The position numbers and the translations under genes are program-made. Below, piece by piece: positions 10,102-19,672 of a stretch of DNA of 64,000 nucleotides (within the stretch, counting starts at the first letter, position 1; every line of letters begins with the position of its first letter). The notes below the pieces were generated by a model. It worked only from the letters and a program-made list of their open reading frames with translations, was not told where the DNA came from and did no database searches. The stretch comes from Planctomycetota bacterium. Its GTDB lineage: Bacteria > Planctomycetota > Planctomycetia > Pirellulales > Pirellulaceae. The stretch lies in the NCBI GenBank assembly GCA_014238905.1, contig JABAAE010000015.1, positions 161,442-225,441 of the forward strand, read 5' to 3'.

Positions 10102-11261
10102 TATTTCTTATCCTCAGTACGAAACTGGATTGACGCCACAAATGACTCAAAACTCGATTTCTGATTTTCCAATTCCTTCGATTTGCCCTGCATCTTGATG
10201 AACCAATATCCATCGTCTTTGGTAATCATTACCCCCAGTAACTTCTCTCCGACTTTTTCGCCCGCACCGAGCAACTCGATCTGCTTCGCCGTAACATTGG
10301 AAACTTCCAACTCCGTCGTGATCGCCGCTAATTCCGCATCGGTCGTTTTTCCGGTTTTCAGTTGATCTTGCCACATCGAAACAGTGTTTTCCCACGTCAC
10401 AGCCCCCTTGGGAAAAAAGCTGACTGCGACAATCGGTGGCGAATCGCCAGAACCCGCCTCATACCTTAAGGCAGTTACCCCGTTGCCTTGAATCGACTTC
10501 CAATCCTGCGGTGCCTCAAAATCAAAAGGCAAGGCAACAGCAGAAGCTGGATTTTCATTTTTTGCGGGCCCAATGGGAGCCGACTTCCCGGCTCCCCCTC
10601 CCCCTCCCATCGCCTGGGCAAAGGGAGGACCTCCGCTACTCGACTGAGCACCTTCAATTTTTTCAAAATACATGACGTTACTGCCTACCGTGACAGGTTC
10701 CATAAACGGCACAACCAAGTCGGCAATCCTCAACATGACTTGCGTCCCGTCGGACCTCACACTGTAGTTCATTACTTCTTCTACGCCCATTTGCTTTCGC
10801 CAACGGTTCACGTTATCGGCTATGTACTCCTTCGGATCTCCATTGCGATTTGTAAACGTCAGCTCCGATAACACAACGTCCAGCGGCTCTCCCTCCTTGT
10901 CACCAATTTGAAAAGTCGCCTTCCGAAAAGCACGCTGAACATCAATTTTCTTCCAACCCTCAGGAAGTTTCCAAGTCGGGTTGCTGGGATCGCCAGAAAA
11001 ATCAAGAGATCTCGCAAATTGGTAAACAGATTCCTGAGCGGACAAGACCCGATCACGCTTTCCGACTATTTTGACGGTCCAAGCTGTTTCTGCCTCAATC
11101 ATCATGCCAGCCAGCATGACATCAACCGGTTTTTCCAAGGACGAAACTTCGATCGGTTTCTGGGGACGACATCCCGATGCCATCACCGTAAGAGTCAAGA
11201 CAAAAAGTCGTTTTATTGGGCTATTCAACTGCGAACCTGATTTAAAACCTCGATACAACAT
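10101..11261 (-). CDS. Putative lipoprotein coupled to ccs gene
   Basis: Started at the ATG at 11261, the product is about 386 residues. It opens with a basic region, the hydrophobic stretch RLFVLTLTVMASGC and a plausible lipobox cysteine, so it is probably a lipoprotein. The open frame runs up to 11438, but that longer start would bury the signal sequence. The body has no family I can name. It contains repeated sequence patterns (for example APQDWKSIQGNGVTALRYEA) suggesting two related beta-rich modules separated by a Gly/Ala-rich linker near PFAQAMGGGGGAGKSAP. The stop overlaps the ResB-CcsA start by one base, so the two are translationally coupled. A role near cytochrome c maturation is inference from that coupling. 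Confidence 0.75.
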   Translation of the reverse strand: MLYRGFKSGSQLNSPIKRLFVLTLTVMASGCRPQKPIEVSSLEKPVDVMLAGMMIEAETAWTVKIVGKRDRVLSAQESVYQFARSLDFSGDPSNPTWKLPEGWKKIDVQRAFRKATFQIGDKEGEPLDVVLSELTFTNRNGDPKEYIADNVNRWRKQMGVEEVMNYSVRSDGTQVMLRIADLVVPFMEPVTVGSNVMYFEKIEGAQSSSGGPPFAQAMGGGGGAGKSAPIGPAKNENPASAVALPFDFEAPQDWKSIQGNGVTALRYEAGSGDSPPIVAVSFFPKGAVTWENTVSMWQDQLKTGKTTDAELAAITTELEVSNVTAKQIELLGAGEKVGEKLLGVMITKDDGYWFIKMQGKSKELENQKSSFESFVASIQFRTEDKK

Positions 11262-11889
11262 TTGGAAGCCCTGGGCAGGAGAGGGTTTGGGCACTCCGAA
11301 ATCGTCTGACAAACGAAACTTTAGTATAAGGCGAAACCCCCGTTCCTGATACGTGTCCCAACTGCTTTTCACAGGTTGGACAACCGTATAAATCGGGCTG
11401 CGACAACTTTGAATTGCCTTACTAGCCGCAATCACCATGGTCCCCCACCACGGGACGGTCTCATCCCCCTAGGGACTAATTACCGAGACCCGCAATCGGT
11501 CGGACCTTGAAGAAACCTGATTTTTGAAAATCCCTTCAACATCTCATTGTTGAATGAACGGGCCTGTTGGCCAACGAAAACATTCACGAGGCCGGGTTGA
11601 CCCTTCAAGATTCTAATGCACCCATTCCTATTTTAGACCACCTCTACGGTTCTCCATCGGTTGAACTGTTTCTTCATCCATTAGACCTATCGTGAACCGT
11701 TGTCATATTTTTCCCGACGCCCCCTTAAACGATGGGGAATACCCGGAAGAATCGTTTTTTTTTCTTTTTTCATAATATTTCTGATTGGAATACCACCTTA
11801 ACACCATCAATGCCATCGAAATCCTACGGCCATTGGTTAACATCGTTCATTCATCCACCCCTTATTTTTCTTACTAACGAAGCACAAAA
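11262..11889. other. Divergent intergenic region upstream of hisG
   Basis: This region lies between the minus-strand lipoprotein gene and hisG. It includes the in-frame upstream extension of the lipoprotein ORF to 11438. The hisG side has a T-rich tract at about 11755-11770. I found no His-codon-rich leader peptide, T-box or clear attenuator in front of hisG. Confidence 0.4.
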
Positions 11890-12741
11890 ATGGGAAATCT
11901 CCGAATCGGCATCCCTAGCAAGGGTCGATTGGCCGTACAAAGCGAAGAACTACTCAATCTCGCTGGATTCAAATTCCGGCGCCAAGATCGAAGTCTTTTT
12001 GCAAAAGTCAGAGATGCCAAAATCGAAATCACCTTTCTGCGTTCGGACGACATCCCGGTGCTTTGCGACGAAGGTGCGATCGACTTAGGGGTCACTGGCA
12101 GCGATCTGGTCGAGGAAGCGGGTGGCGACGTTTTGACTCGCATGAAACTCGGTGTTGGCAAATGCCGACTTGCGTTATGTGTTGCTGAGGACTCGCCCAT
12201 AACATCTGCCTCGGATCTGAAAAGTCTCCGAATCGCAACAAGCTTCCCCAATGTCACCCAGAATTATCTGGGGGAAAAAGGTGTCCAAGCTCATTTAGTC
12301 AAACTGACCGGCAGTGTCGAAGTCATGATTTCCCTTGGGGTTGCCGATGCGATCGTCGACCTCGTAGAAACCGGTAGCACTCTGGTCGCCAACAGACTTC
12401 GAGTCATTGCCGAAATTGGTGAACATGAAACCGTCCTCATTCAGAATCAAAAACAAGACGAGCCGGAATTGGCAGATCAGGTAGTTCGTCGGCTCGAAGG
12501 AGTTATTATTGCTCGCAGTTACTCCCTTTTGGAATACAACATCCCGAGGGAAAAACTTTCAGCAGCAGAAGAGATCACTCCGGGTTTCAATTCGCCTACC
12601 GTCAGCGCATTGGAGGACGACAACTGGTGCGCGGTCCGAGTGATGGTCAAGAGAAAAAAAATCATCGCCGCAATGGAAGCCTTGGAGTCATTGGGAGCCG
12701 CAGCCATTCTTGAAACGAAAATCGCAAATTGCCGATTGTAA
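11890..12741 (+). CDS. hisG: ATP phosphoribosyltransferase, long form
   Basis: The 283-residue enzyme makes phosphoribosyl-ATP from ATP and PRPP, the first step of histidine synthesis. The N-terminus (LRIGIPSKGRLAVQSEELL), the DIPVLCDEGAIDLGVTGSDL region and the PRPP-binding segment VADAIVDLVETGSTLVANRL are typical. The C-terminal part from about residue 205 (SPTVSALEDDNWCAVRVMV...) is the ACT-like regulatory domain of the long HisG form. The protein should therefore be a histidine-inhibited hexamer independent of HisZ. The ATG at 11890 directly precedes the conserved first strand. No other his gene is adjacent. Confidence 0.96.
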   Translation: MGNLRIGIPSKGRLAVQSEELLNLAGFKFRRQDRSLFAKVRDAKIEITFLRSDDIPVLCDEGAIDLGVTGSDLVEEAGGDVLTRMKLGVGKCRLALCVAEDSPITSASDLKSLRIATSFPNVTQNYLGEKGVQAHLVKLTGSVEVMISLGVADAIVDLVETGSTLVANRLRVIAEIGEHETVLIQNQKQDEPELADQVVRRLEGVIIARSYSLLEYNIPREKLSAAEEITPGFNSPTVSALEDDNWCAVRVMVKRKKIIAAMEALESLGAAAILETKIANCRL

Positions 12742-13231
12742 AACCGTTTACAGACAATCCCCCCATCAACCCAACCGACCGCGGGCGGTGAAAAAGCAAT
12801 CCAGCTTTTTCGCAACAAGAACGGAAAACCATCTGCTGGCCCAATGGGAATAAATCCACACTCCTGACCGCCTTTCTTTTCACCCGATTCAAGCCTGAAC
12901 ACCACCTCTTCCGACTACGATCTCCTTGCGTTTGAGTGGATCACCGCGTTTGAGTGGATCACCTCTTTTGAGAGAAGCACATCGCTTTGCCAAGTCCGGC
13001 AAAACATCTTATCCATACACGTCTCGCCTCGGCACCATCTCCGAATGCCCAACATGTATTGATAATTAAGTCAACTCCAGCTTTTCGAAAAAACAATCTT
13101 GACGTCTTTCCGAAATTCAAAAGAATCAACTTGAAGCAAATCACTGGGATCGTTTTCGTTTTTTTTCGGTAAGAAAAATCGAATGTTATTGATCCGATCA
13201 GGCTAAATCAATTCCGCAGCAAGGAAGCTCA
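12742..13231. other. Intergenic region hisG to murE-like gene
   Basis: 490 bp without a supported gene. The notable content is a perfect 18-bp tandem duplication (12928-12963). A T-rich tract lies at about 13155-13166. No convincing terminator was found for hisG. Confidence 0.4.
12928..12963. repeat. Tandem duplication, 18 bp x 2
   Basis: GCGTTTGAGTGGATCACC occurs twice in direct succession without mismatch. It is intergenic and belongs to the set of short tandem duplications found across the window. Confidence 0.95.
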
Positions 13232-14776
13232 ATGGAATTACGGCAGAAAAGAACCGAAGCAGGAATATCGCTTCAGGAAATCCTACCAGATTGTCAAATT
13301 TTTGGTGCTGATAGCATCCAAGTCTCATCATGCAGTCACGACTGGAACCGGCTGCAACCGGGAGACCTCTACGTGGCTTGTGCGGGCATGGAAAAAGATG
13401 GGCACGACCATATTCCTATGGCAATTAAAAAGGGTGCCGCGGCAATTCTCTCGGAACGATTCGTCGTCGCTGACGTACCTGTATGCCTTGTCGACGATAC
13501 CCGTGAAGCCTATGGACAAATTTGCCAGTACTTGGTCGGCACGCCAAAAGACAAGCTAAAGCTGATTGGAGTGACTGGTACCGACGGTAAATCCATCACC
13601 TGCCAACTGATTCGATCCATCCTGCATCAATCCGGTATTCGCTGCGGTATGATTTCATCGCTAGCCTATTGTGATGGTTTCGTTTACTCCAAAACCTCGG
13701 GAACGACACCCAGTCCCCCTCAGATGGCTGAATACCTTGGCGAACTGGTCGCCAACGGATGTGAAGCGGCCGTCATCGAAACCTCCAGTGAGGGTATTGC
13801 GGAAAGACGTTTGTCGGGACTTGAATTTGATGCCTGTGTTTATACCAATGTGAAAAAAGATCATCTGGATTCCCATGGTACATTAAAGAACTATCGAAAA
13901 ATAAAGACCAGATTGTTGGACCGCCTCAAGCCTGATGGCTTCGCGGTCTTAAATGCCGACGACAAATTTCTTGGCAAATGGATTGACAATATCCATTGTC
14001 CTACATTGACCTATGGAACCCGAAATCACGCCGAAATCCAGGCTGAGCGAATAGAGCAAACCGTATTTGGCCAGACGTTTCTGATTTTTGCGGGCAACGA
14101 GTCCATTCCAGTCAAGACACCGATAGTGGGTGACTTTTTTATTAGACATTGCCTGGCAGCAGTGACGGTAGGCCTCGCCTTCGGCCTGGAACTGGAGGAC
14201 GTTGTCAGAGGCATTGAGTCGGTCGAAAGGATTCCAGGGCGGATGGAGCGACTCAGCAGCCAGCATCCCAGCTCAATCTTTATTGACGCCGCAAAAACAC
14301 CCAGCCAGCTCCATGGAATGCTCCGCACCCTGAATTCACTTCCCCAAGAGGGTAAGACCTGGTGCATTTTTGGAGGGGCCAGCGGCGTTTCCAAAGAGCA
14401 GCTCGCCGGACTGGGAACCGTTGCCGAACGGCATGCCGATCATACGATCATCTCCGGTGTCGATGTTCACAATGAATCAGCATTGGAAATTGCCCATGAG
14501 ATACTCGATGGCTATGAAGATGTTGCCAAAGCTCATATCATTCCTAACCGAGCCGCCGCCATCGAACACGTTCTCGATAATGCCGCTGCGGGTGACAAGA
14601 TCCTGATCGCCGGTCTGGGCGATCAGCCAACCCAATTTGGCTACTACGCCGAACTCTCCATGTCGGATCGGGAATTGTGTGAGTTATGGCAAGAGGATCG
14701 GCTGGCTTTGGGAGAGTTAACCAGAAACTACGAAGATGATCTGCCGATTTCTTATTCCATCGATGATTATCGTTAA
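13232..14776 (+). CDS. Divergent MurE-like Mur ligase family protein
   Basis: The 514-residue protein has the three-domain Mur ligase layout. The N-terminal domain has the MurE-like GDLYVACAG segment. The ATP-binding loop is GVTGTDGKS (about 113-121), a variant of TGTNGKT. The central domain has YTNVKKDHLDSHGT, matching the MurE TNLTRDHLDYHGT motif. However, ETSSEGI replaces EVSSHGL, and FIDAAKTPSQLHGML replaces VDYAHTPD. The DNPR motif that recognises diaminopimelate in true MurE is absent; the matching place reads SGVDVHNE. It is therefore a Mur ligase paralogue with altered substrate binding. It may add an amino acid or similar group to another substrate, or have lost the MurE activity. 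It is not in a dcw cluster. Confidence 0.8.
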   Translation: MELRQKRTEAGISLQEILPDCQIFGADSIQVSSCSHDWNRLQPGDLYVACAGMEKDGHDHIPMAIKKGAAAILSERFVVADVPVCLVDDTREAYGQICQYLVGTPKDKLKLIGVTGTDGKSITCQLIRSILHQSGIRCGMISSLAYCDGFVYSKTSGTTPSPPQMAEYLGELVANGCEAAVIETSSEGIAERRLSGLEFDACVYTNVKKDHLDSHGTLKNYRKIKTRLLDRLKPDGFAVLNADDKFLGKWIDNIHCPTLTYGTRNHAEIQAERIEQTVFGQTFLIFAGNESIPVKTPIVGDFFIRHCLAAVTVGLAFGLELEDVVRGIESVERIPGRMERLSSQHPSSIFIDAAKTPSQLHGMLRTLNSLPQEGKTWCIFGGASGVSKEQLAGLGTVAERHADHTIISGVDVHNESALEIAHEILDGYEDVAKAHIIPNRAAAIEHVLDNAAAGDKILIAGLGDQPTQFGYYAELSMSDRELCELWQEDRLALGELTRNYEDDLPISYSIDDYR

Positions 14777-14799
14777 GCCAATTCTGTTTCTTTGGAAAA

Positions 14800-16848
14800 T
14801 CAAATTCGGGGAACAGCGGGAATCGCATCTGACGAAGAGAAAAAACCATACCGCAACGTTTCATATTGCCTTAGCCATTGCAGAACTGGTTCCAGTTTTC
14901 TCTCTAGTTCCATGTCGACTTCGGCTCGTATACGACGTTCAAATTGCCATAACGTTTCGTTTGAATTCCGCACCAGGCGATATCTAGCCAGAATTCGCTC
15001 TGCTTTGCGAAACTGGGCTTTCAGCATGCTTCCACGGGATCCGTAAAGCGGGTCTCTTCGTGGTTTCCACCAGTACCGGTAAAACACTCCGAAAAGAATC
15101 AACAAGGTGATCACGATGTTTAAGGGACCTCGAAGCTGCCGGCCAATCTCCTCAAAAAATTCTCGCACCTGTATCCAAATCCCCTGAAAGAAAAACGAAA
15201 ATTGAAATCGGTTTCCATCAGCCGTTATATCAACGTTGGATTCTCCATCATCCGAATCTCCAACGTCATCATTTTCCCAAACATCTTTGGGGAAATTAAC
15301 TCCGGGCGTCGCTTCGACAATGACCCACTTTCCCTGGTCCCGATCGTAAGCTTCTGCCCAAGCGTGAGCGTCCCGGTTACGCGCAACGTAATAGTCTTCT
15401 TCTGTACTTTTTTCCATTGCGCCAAATCCGGTCACATAGCGAGCTGGAATTCCATTAGCTCGGAGGATCGCAACTGCCGCAGAACCAAAAAACTCACAAT
15501 GTGCGGCAGGACGCTCCCTGATAAAATAGGACAGACGATCTCGATCTGCAGGAAACTTCTTTTGGTCTGTTGAATAAGAATAATTACTGGAAAAAAACGA
15601 CTCAATGCTGGCAATTCGCTGCTTATCGGTAGAGTCCGATTTAGTAATTTCCAGAGCAAGGATTGTGACTTCAGGCTCGAGACCAAAATAATTCTCTGAC
15701 AGTTGAATCGCCGCTTGCGGAGAGAGTTCGGAAATAGCGGGCAAATTTCCTACGTACCCGGAGTAGATCGATTTTTGATCGACGTTGCGTAAAGTCCCAT
15801 CCCAATTGACGAAAAGGAATTTGTCGTTTTGAACCCCTTTTGTCTTGGCTGAATAAAAGTCAACGTGCAAGGGTGTGAACACGTAGAGGGAATCGATGTT
15901 TTCGATAGCAATTTTTTTGTACCGGGTCGACTGGGGATCACGCTGCACCGGGTAGACATTTAGACCCGGTTCCTCCAACACAGGTGGCGATGCCATAGAG
16001 GGAACTGACAAGTATTTTTGTTGGTTGGATTTACCCCAGCTTTTACCATCAAATCTTGTGTAACTTGCCCCCCTGAGGTACCCAGGTGGCGTCTGCGAAT
16101 AAACATGAAGAACCGGATTCATTGGATTGCTCTTCTTCAAATTTGTGATGTTTTCCAGCGTCGCTGATTGACTGTACTTGATTTCGGTTGCGGCAAATCC
16201 ACTGATTTGGTTTGTAACATTTTCCACCCACCATTCCTGAAATCCCTCAATATTCCCACGCAGGAATCCGGAAAGATACCAAGTTCCCAAACCAACCGTG
16301 AGCATCGTGATCGCGATTAGCGAACTTCGGGAGGTATACTGCCTTCTTGATAAGGCCTCTTTTGCAAATGAACGGGTTGAATACTGAAAAATGACGCAAA
16401 TCAAAGTGACACAGATGATTGCGCCGATAAAAAGCAGGCTGCGTTCGGTGAGAGTTGCAAATCGACTACATGCGCAAACGATACAAGCCATCGCCAACAT
16501 GCAAAAATTCAATAAACCATCTCGGGAATTTCGTTTTTTGATCAGTTCGAAGATCTGCCCAATTAGAAAGCACTCTCCCAGCGAGTTGGTCACCCAGACA
16601 GGGAACACAAAGTCTGTGCGATCCAACGTGATTCCATCGAGGCTTACCGCACGAAAACAGAAATACCCTACCAAGGACGCAGGTACGAGAACTTTCACCG
16701 AAAGTGCCACCTGATACTGGAGTGGCTTAAAATAGAGAAAGATCGAAATCAGGATACAAAACAGAGGTACCAGGTGTTGATCGGCAAGCATGCTTAACAT
16801 GCCAGATTCCATCATAAGCAAGATCACCACCGCGCTTCGAAGAATCAT
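14800..16848 (-). CDS. TgpA-like membrane transglutaminase-domain protein
   Basis: The 682-residue protein has N-terminal membrane helices (DUF3488-like, about residues 5-200), a periplasmic transglutaminase core and, after another helix (LNIVITLLILFGVFYRYWW), a cytoplasmic DUF4129-like tail. The catalytic Cys is C451 in AHCEFFGSAAVAILRANGIPAR and the His is H495 in RDAHAWAEAYD. At the third position the sequence is WVIVEATPG, so Glu512 stands where Asp is usual. It is the last gene of a moxR/DUF58/transglutaminase operon and overlaps the DUF58 gene by 4 nt (ATGA). This trio is widespread in bacteria; its role (probably envelope protein processing or quality control) is not settled. Confidence 0.92.
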   Translation of the reverse strand: MILRSAVVILLMMESGMLSMLADQHLVPLFCILISIFLYFKPLQYQVALSVKVLVPASLVGYFCFRAVSLDGITLDRTDFVFPVWVTNSLGECFLIGQIFELIKKRNSRDGLLNFCMLAMACIVCACSRFATLTERSLLFIGAIICVTLICVIFQYSTRSFAKEALSRRQYTSRSSLIAITMLTVGLGTWYLSGFLRGNIEGFQEWWVENVTNQISGFAATEIKYSQSATLENITNLKKSNPMNPVLHVYSQTPPGYLRGASYTRFDGKSWGKSNQQKYLSVPSMASPPVLEEPGLNVYPVQRDPQSTRYKKIAIENIDSLYVFTPLHVDFYSAKTKGVQNDKFLFVNWDGTLRNVDQKSIYSGYVGNLPAISELSPQAAIQLSENYFGLEPEVTILALEITKSDSTDKQRIASIESFFSSNYSYSTDQKKFPADRDRLSYFIRERPAAHCEFFGSAAVAILRANGIPARYVTGFGAMEKSTEEDYYVARNRDAHAWAEAYDRDQGKWVIVEATPGVNFPKDVWENDDVGDSDDGESNVDITADGNRFQFSFFFQGIWIQVREFFEEIGRQLRGPLNIVITLLILFGVFYRYWWKPRRDPLYGSRGSMLKAQFRKAERILARYRLVRNSNETLWQFERRIRAEVDMELERKLEPVLQWLRQYETLRYGFFSSSDAIPAVPRI

Positions 16849-18071
16849 GAAACACGAACCTTTCCATCACGGATCTCTTTAATCGTTACTACATTTTTGG
16901 AAACTTCTGATGAAGGTTGATCGTCAACCACAATACCGATCGCCATCGAAGCCTCCCTACCAAAACGAAATTCCAATTCTTTTCTATTGGCGTCCTGCCC
17001 ATTCATTACCAAGATTGCCATGGATCCCTGCAATGTTGCCGTTTGAATGAACTCATCATTGATGATACTTCCAATTTCCGTATTGGTTTTCATCGTAGCT
17101 TCGGCAAGCAATTCCCCCACTCGAGCGACCTGATCTTTGCCTATCGAATGTGAAATGGAGTGAATCCTATCAGCAATAACGACGGTGCAGATGTCGATCA
17201 TCTGCTGCGCCAATTCCGAGGACAAAGCCGTCGTCAAAGATAAAATGGCCTCGAATCGATCCCGATTTTCGTCAGTCGCCTGACCGAAAAAACCATCAAC
17301 AAACAAGACAGCACTACCGCGTTGGTATTCGCGAAACTCTCGTACCGTCGGCTTCCCGGTTCTTGCCCATGACGAATAATCCCAACGTCGAACCGGCATG
17401 CCAACTTGATACTCCCGGTTGCCAACGTATTCCGAAGCACCGGCGGCGTGTGCCATCTGCATGGTCTTTTCATCTTCAAATTCATCCGAGAAACGACTTT
17501 GTGGTAATTCAAAGTGCTGGATCGGTTTAAAGGCCGGGGTCACTACTGTGCGTTCCTGGGAACGAAACCGCTGCCGAAATCGAAAAAGATTAAATGGAAA
17601 AGTAGACCCCATGGTGAGTCCGGGTGCACCATAGACACCTCTTTTAAGATAGGTGTATTCAATCGAATGTCTCACCGTCTTCCCAGCGGCAATCTGATCA
17701 ATGTTCACATCGTTGCCTTTCCGGTTCAATTCGACTTCCGATTCAATTACCACCGGATCAAAAAAAACTTCGAAAGCCGATCTTCGCCGTACATTCCGCA
17801 GGTAAACATCCGCCTTGACCCTTTCGCCGGCCTGGACCACCTCTGGAAAAACAATGCGACATTCGAGATTCGGCCTGAAAACAAAACTAATGACAGCCGC
17901 AATGGCCAAAATGCTGATGATCGCCGTGAAGAGAAAGATCAAAGGAGTTTCAAGATAAACCAATCCGATCGACGTAAAAAAAAGTAAAAACAACAACGTG
18001 CGTCCCGGTTTGGTGATGTTGTTTCGAAAGACGCGTCCGACGTTGCGAAATGTTGGAAAATAACGGAACAA
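16845..18071 (-). CDS. DUF58 / MoxR-associated vWA-like membrane protein
   Basis: The 408-residue protein starts with two close membrane helices (TLLFLLFFTSIGLVYLETP and FLFTAIISILAIAAVISFVF). A beta-rich domain follows, then the DUF58 core REYQVGMPVRRWDYSSWARTG (written here in part), with the usual R-x-I/R-W-x-x-S/T-A pattern. A vWA-like region comes after (GSAVLFVDGFFGQ). DUF58 proteins are thought to be clients or partners of MoxR ATPases. It lies 42 bp after moxR and overlaps the next gene by 4 nt. Confidence 0.92.
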   Translation of the reverse strand: MFRYFPTFRNVGRVFRNNITKPGRTLLFLLFFTSIGLVYLETPLIFLFTAIISILAIAAVISFVFRPNLECRIVFPEVVQAGERVKADVYLRNVRRRSAFEVFFDPVVIESEVELNRKGNDVNIDQIAAGKTVRHSIEYTYLKRGVYGAPGLTMGSTFPFNLFRFRQRFRSQERTVVTPAFKPIQHFELPQSRFSDEFEDEKTMQMAHAAGASEYVGNREYQVGMPVRRWDYSSWARTGKPTVREFREYQRGSAVLFVDGFFGQATDENRDRFEAILSLTTALSSELAQQMIDICTVVIADRIHSISHSIGKDQVARVGELLAEATMKTNTEIGSIINDEFIQTATLQGSMAILVMNGQDANRKELEFRFGREASMAIGIVVDDQPSSEVSKNVVTIKEIRDGKVRVS

Positions 18072-18113
18072 TGCAACACCATTTTTAATTGGGATAGATA
18101 GAAACAGCGCGAA

Positions 18114-19073
18114 CTAAACCGGTACCGTGACCTGTTCGACGATATCTCGAATCACGCTTTGGGAGCTCTCTACGTTTCTGCCAAAACCACGCTCCAATTC
18201 GATTCGATGACTGAGCACAAAGGGAGCAATCTGCTGAACATCGTCGGGAATCACAAAATTTCGACCCGCCAAAAATGCGGTTGCCTGCGATGCTCTAAAC
18301 AGCATCTTGGATCCTCGGGGGCTTGCACCTAACGCAATTCGATCGTCATTTCGAGTCAAATGAATGATAGCCACCATGTATTCCGCAACCGCCTTTTCGA
18401 CATGAATTTTCCTGACCCTTTCTTGGCAGGTGACCACATCTGTTTTGGAAAGGACCGGACTCAATTGTTCCATTGGGTCCTCCAATGCCTGGCTGAACAA
18501 AATCTCTACTTCCGCGTCGGCAGAGGGGTAATCGATGGAAATCTGAAGCAAAAATCGATCCAACTGCGACTCCGGAAGAGGAAAAGTCCCTTGATGGGTA
18601 CTCGGATTCTGAGTGGCAATGACAACAAATGGTGGCTCCAAACGTCGCAGCGTTCCCTCAACGGTGACCTGCTGTTCCGCCATCGCTTCCAAAAGTGCAC
18701 TTTGAGTTCTGGGAGAGGCTCTATTGATTTCGTCCACCAGTAAGACATTGCAAAAAATCGGTCCCGGTCGAAAGACAAAACTGCCATCAGCTGGATTTAA
18801 GATGGAAAATCCGAAAATATCGGCAGGAAGCAGATCTGGAGTGCATTGAACACGCTGAAATTCCAATGCAACCGAACCAGCAAGCGCCTTGGCAAGGGTC
18901 GTCTTACCCACCCCTGGCACATCTTCAATCAGAATCGACTCACCAGAAATCAGACCTAAAATCACTTGGTCCACGACTTCGGCCTTGCCCAAAATGACTC
19001 TTGCCAGGTTGTCTCTGAGAGCCTGGATTTGACTCAAGACCTTAGCGTCGACTTCACTCTTGCTTGACTCCAT
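18114..19073 (-). CDS. MoxR-family AAA+ ATPase
   Basis: Counted from the ATG at 19073, the product is 319 residues. It has Walker A GVGKTT at about 54-59, Walker B LLVDEIN at about 111-117 and a sensor-1 IATQNP segment, followed by the small AAA lid domain. The frame is open up to 19151, but homologues start near this Met and the extra 26 residues are not conserved-looking. MoxR ATPases act as chaperones in maturation of protein complexes, and this one leads an operon with DUF58 and transglutaminase genes, its usual partners. Confidence 0.93.
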   Translation of the reverse strand: MESSKSEVDAKVLSQIQALRDNLARVILGKAEVVDQVILGLISGESILIEDVPGVGKTTLAKALAGSVALEFQRVQCTPDLLPADIFGFSILNPADGSFVFRPGPIFCNVLLVDEINRASPRTQSALLEAMAEQQVTVEGTLRRLEPPFVVIATQNPSTHQGTFPLPESQLDRFLLQISIDYPSADAEVEILFSQALEDPMEQLSPVLSKTDVVTCQERVRKIHVEKAVAEYMVAIIHLTRNDDRIALGASPRGSKMLFRASQATAFLAGRNFVIPDDVQQIAPFVLSHRIELERGFGRNVESSQSVIRDIVEQVTVPV

Positions 19074-19593
19074 GCGCTTACGCCCCGGTAAATCACTGAC
19101 AATTGTAAATGAGAATTGGTGGATTGGCTCTCGGACAAGTCCAGTCCGCAAGCCTCCTCACCACGATGCGTCTAGCATGCCGAATCAGCCGGTATTCACA
19201 CACCTGCGTTAGCAGTGGTTACGTTCATTTCACACGATAAGACGCAACTACACTTCATATTTTCCAAAAAAAAATAAAAAGGTGTTAAAAACTCTCTCAA
19301 ATGTCCAATAAATTCTCAAAACGGTATTGAGCTGATCTGCCAGTTTTCGTAATTCTTACGCCACCAATGGAAAGCGATTCTGGGTCAAATTTTCGACTCG
19401 GTCGAAGTGGACGATTGGACATGAACAAAACCGATCAAAGAGACCAAAACATTTCGGTTGAGTTCAGCCGTTAACATCAATTTGCGGGAATTGATGATAA
19501 GCCCTCCCTCCTGGGTCGAGCATTTTGCTCGTCGAGACACAGGTTTCTGGGTCAACCGTTTCGATGAGTGCTCACGGCTGAGCTTGAGACTGA

Positions 19594-19623
19594 GCATCGA
19601 GGCCGATTTATCGGCCTCGATGC
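19594..19623 (+). other. Perfect 14-bp inverted repeat hairpin
   Basis: GCATCGAGGCCGAT pairs with ATCGGCCTCGATGC around a TT centre. It lies just upstream of the terminator at 19635 and probably belongs to the same RNA. Confidence 0.85.
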
Positions 19624-19634
19624 CAGAGACCATC

Positions 19635-19672
19635 AAAAGGCGGAGCCGTGCAAACTGCTCCGCCTTTTGTTT
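19635..19672 (+). terminator. Intrinsic terminator
   Basis: A perfect 12-bp stem, AAAAGGCGGAGC with GCTCCGCCTTTT, around a 10-nt loop, followed by GTTTTG. The U-rich side is on the plus strand, where no protein gene precedes it. The A-rich 5' arm could give weaker bidirectional activity. Confidence 0.85.

Larger units (their letters stand above)
19327..19672 (+). ncRNA. Candidate structured small RNA
   Basis: This lies in the 750-bp gap between the divergent moxR and fxsA genes and holds no supported protein gene. It has several hairpins: CGAGCA/TGCTCG at 19517-19531, a 14-bp perfect stem at 19594-19623 and an intrinsic terminator at 19635-19672. The phrase CTGGGTC recurs near 19380, 19511 and 19548. 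No plus-strand gene upstream could use the terminator, so an independent transcript is the simplest explanation. The 5' end is a guess; a TTGAGC hexamer at 19327 is only a weak -35 candidate. It does not resemble SRP RNA, tmRNA or rnpB. A 35-codon ORF at 19367-19474 lacks a ribosome-binding site. Confidence 0.5.

Noticed and set aside
11811..11889. Histidine leader peptide before hisG
   Set aside because: The frame before hisG has few scattered His codons, and no attenuator hairpins were seen.
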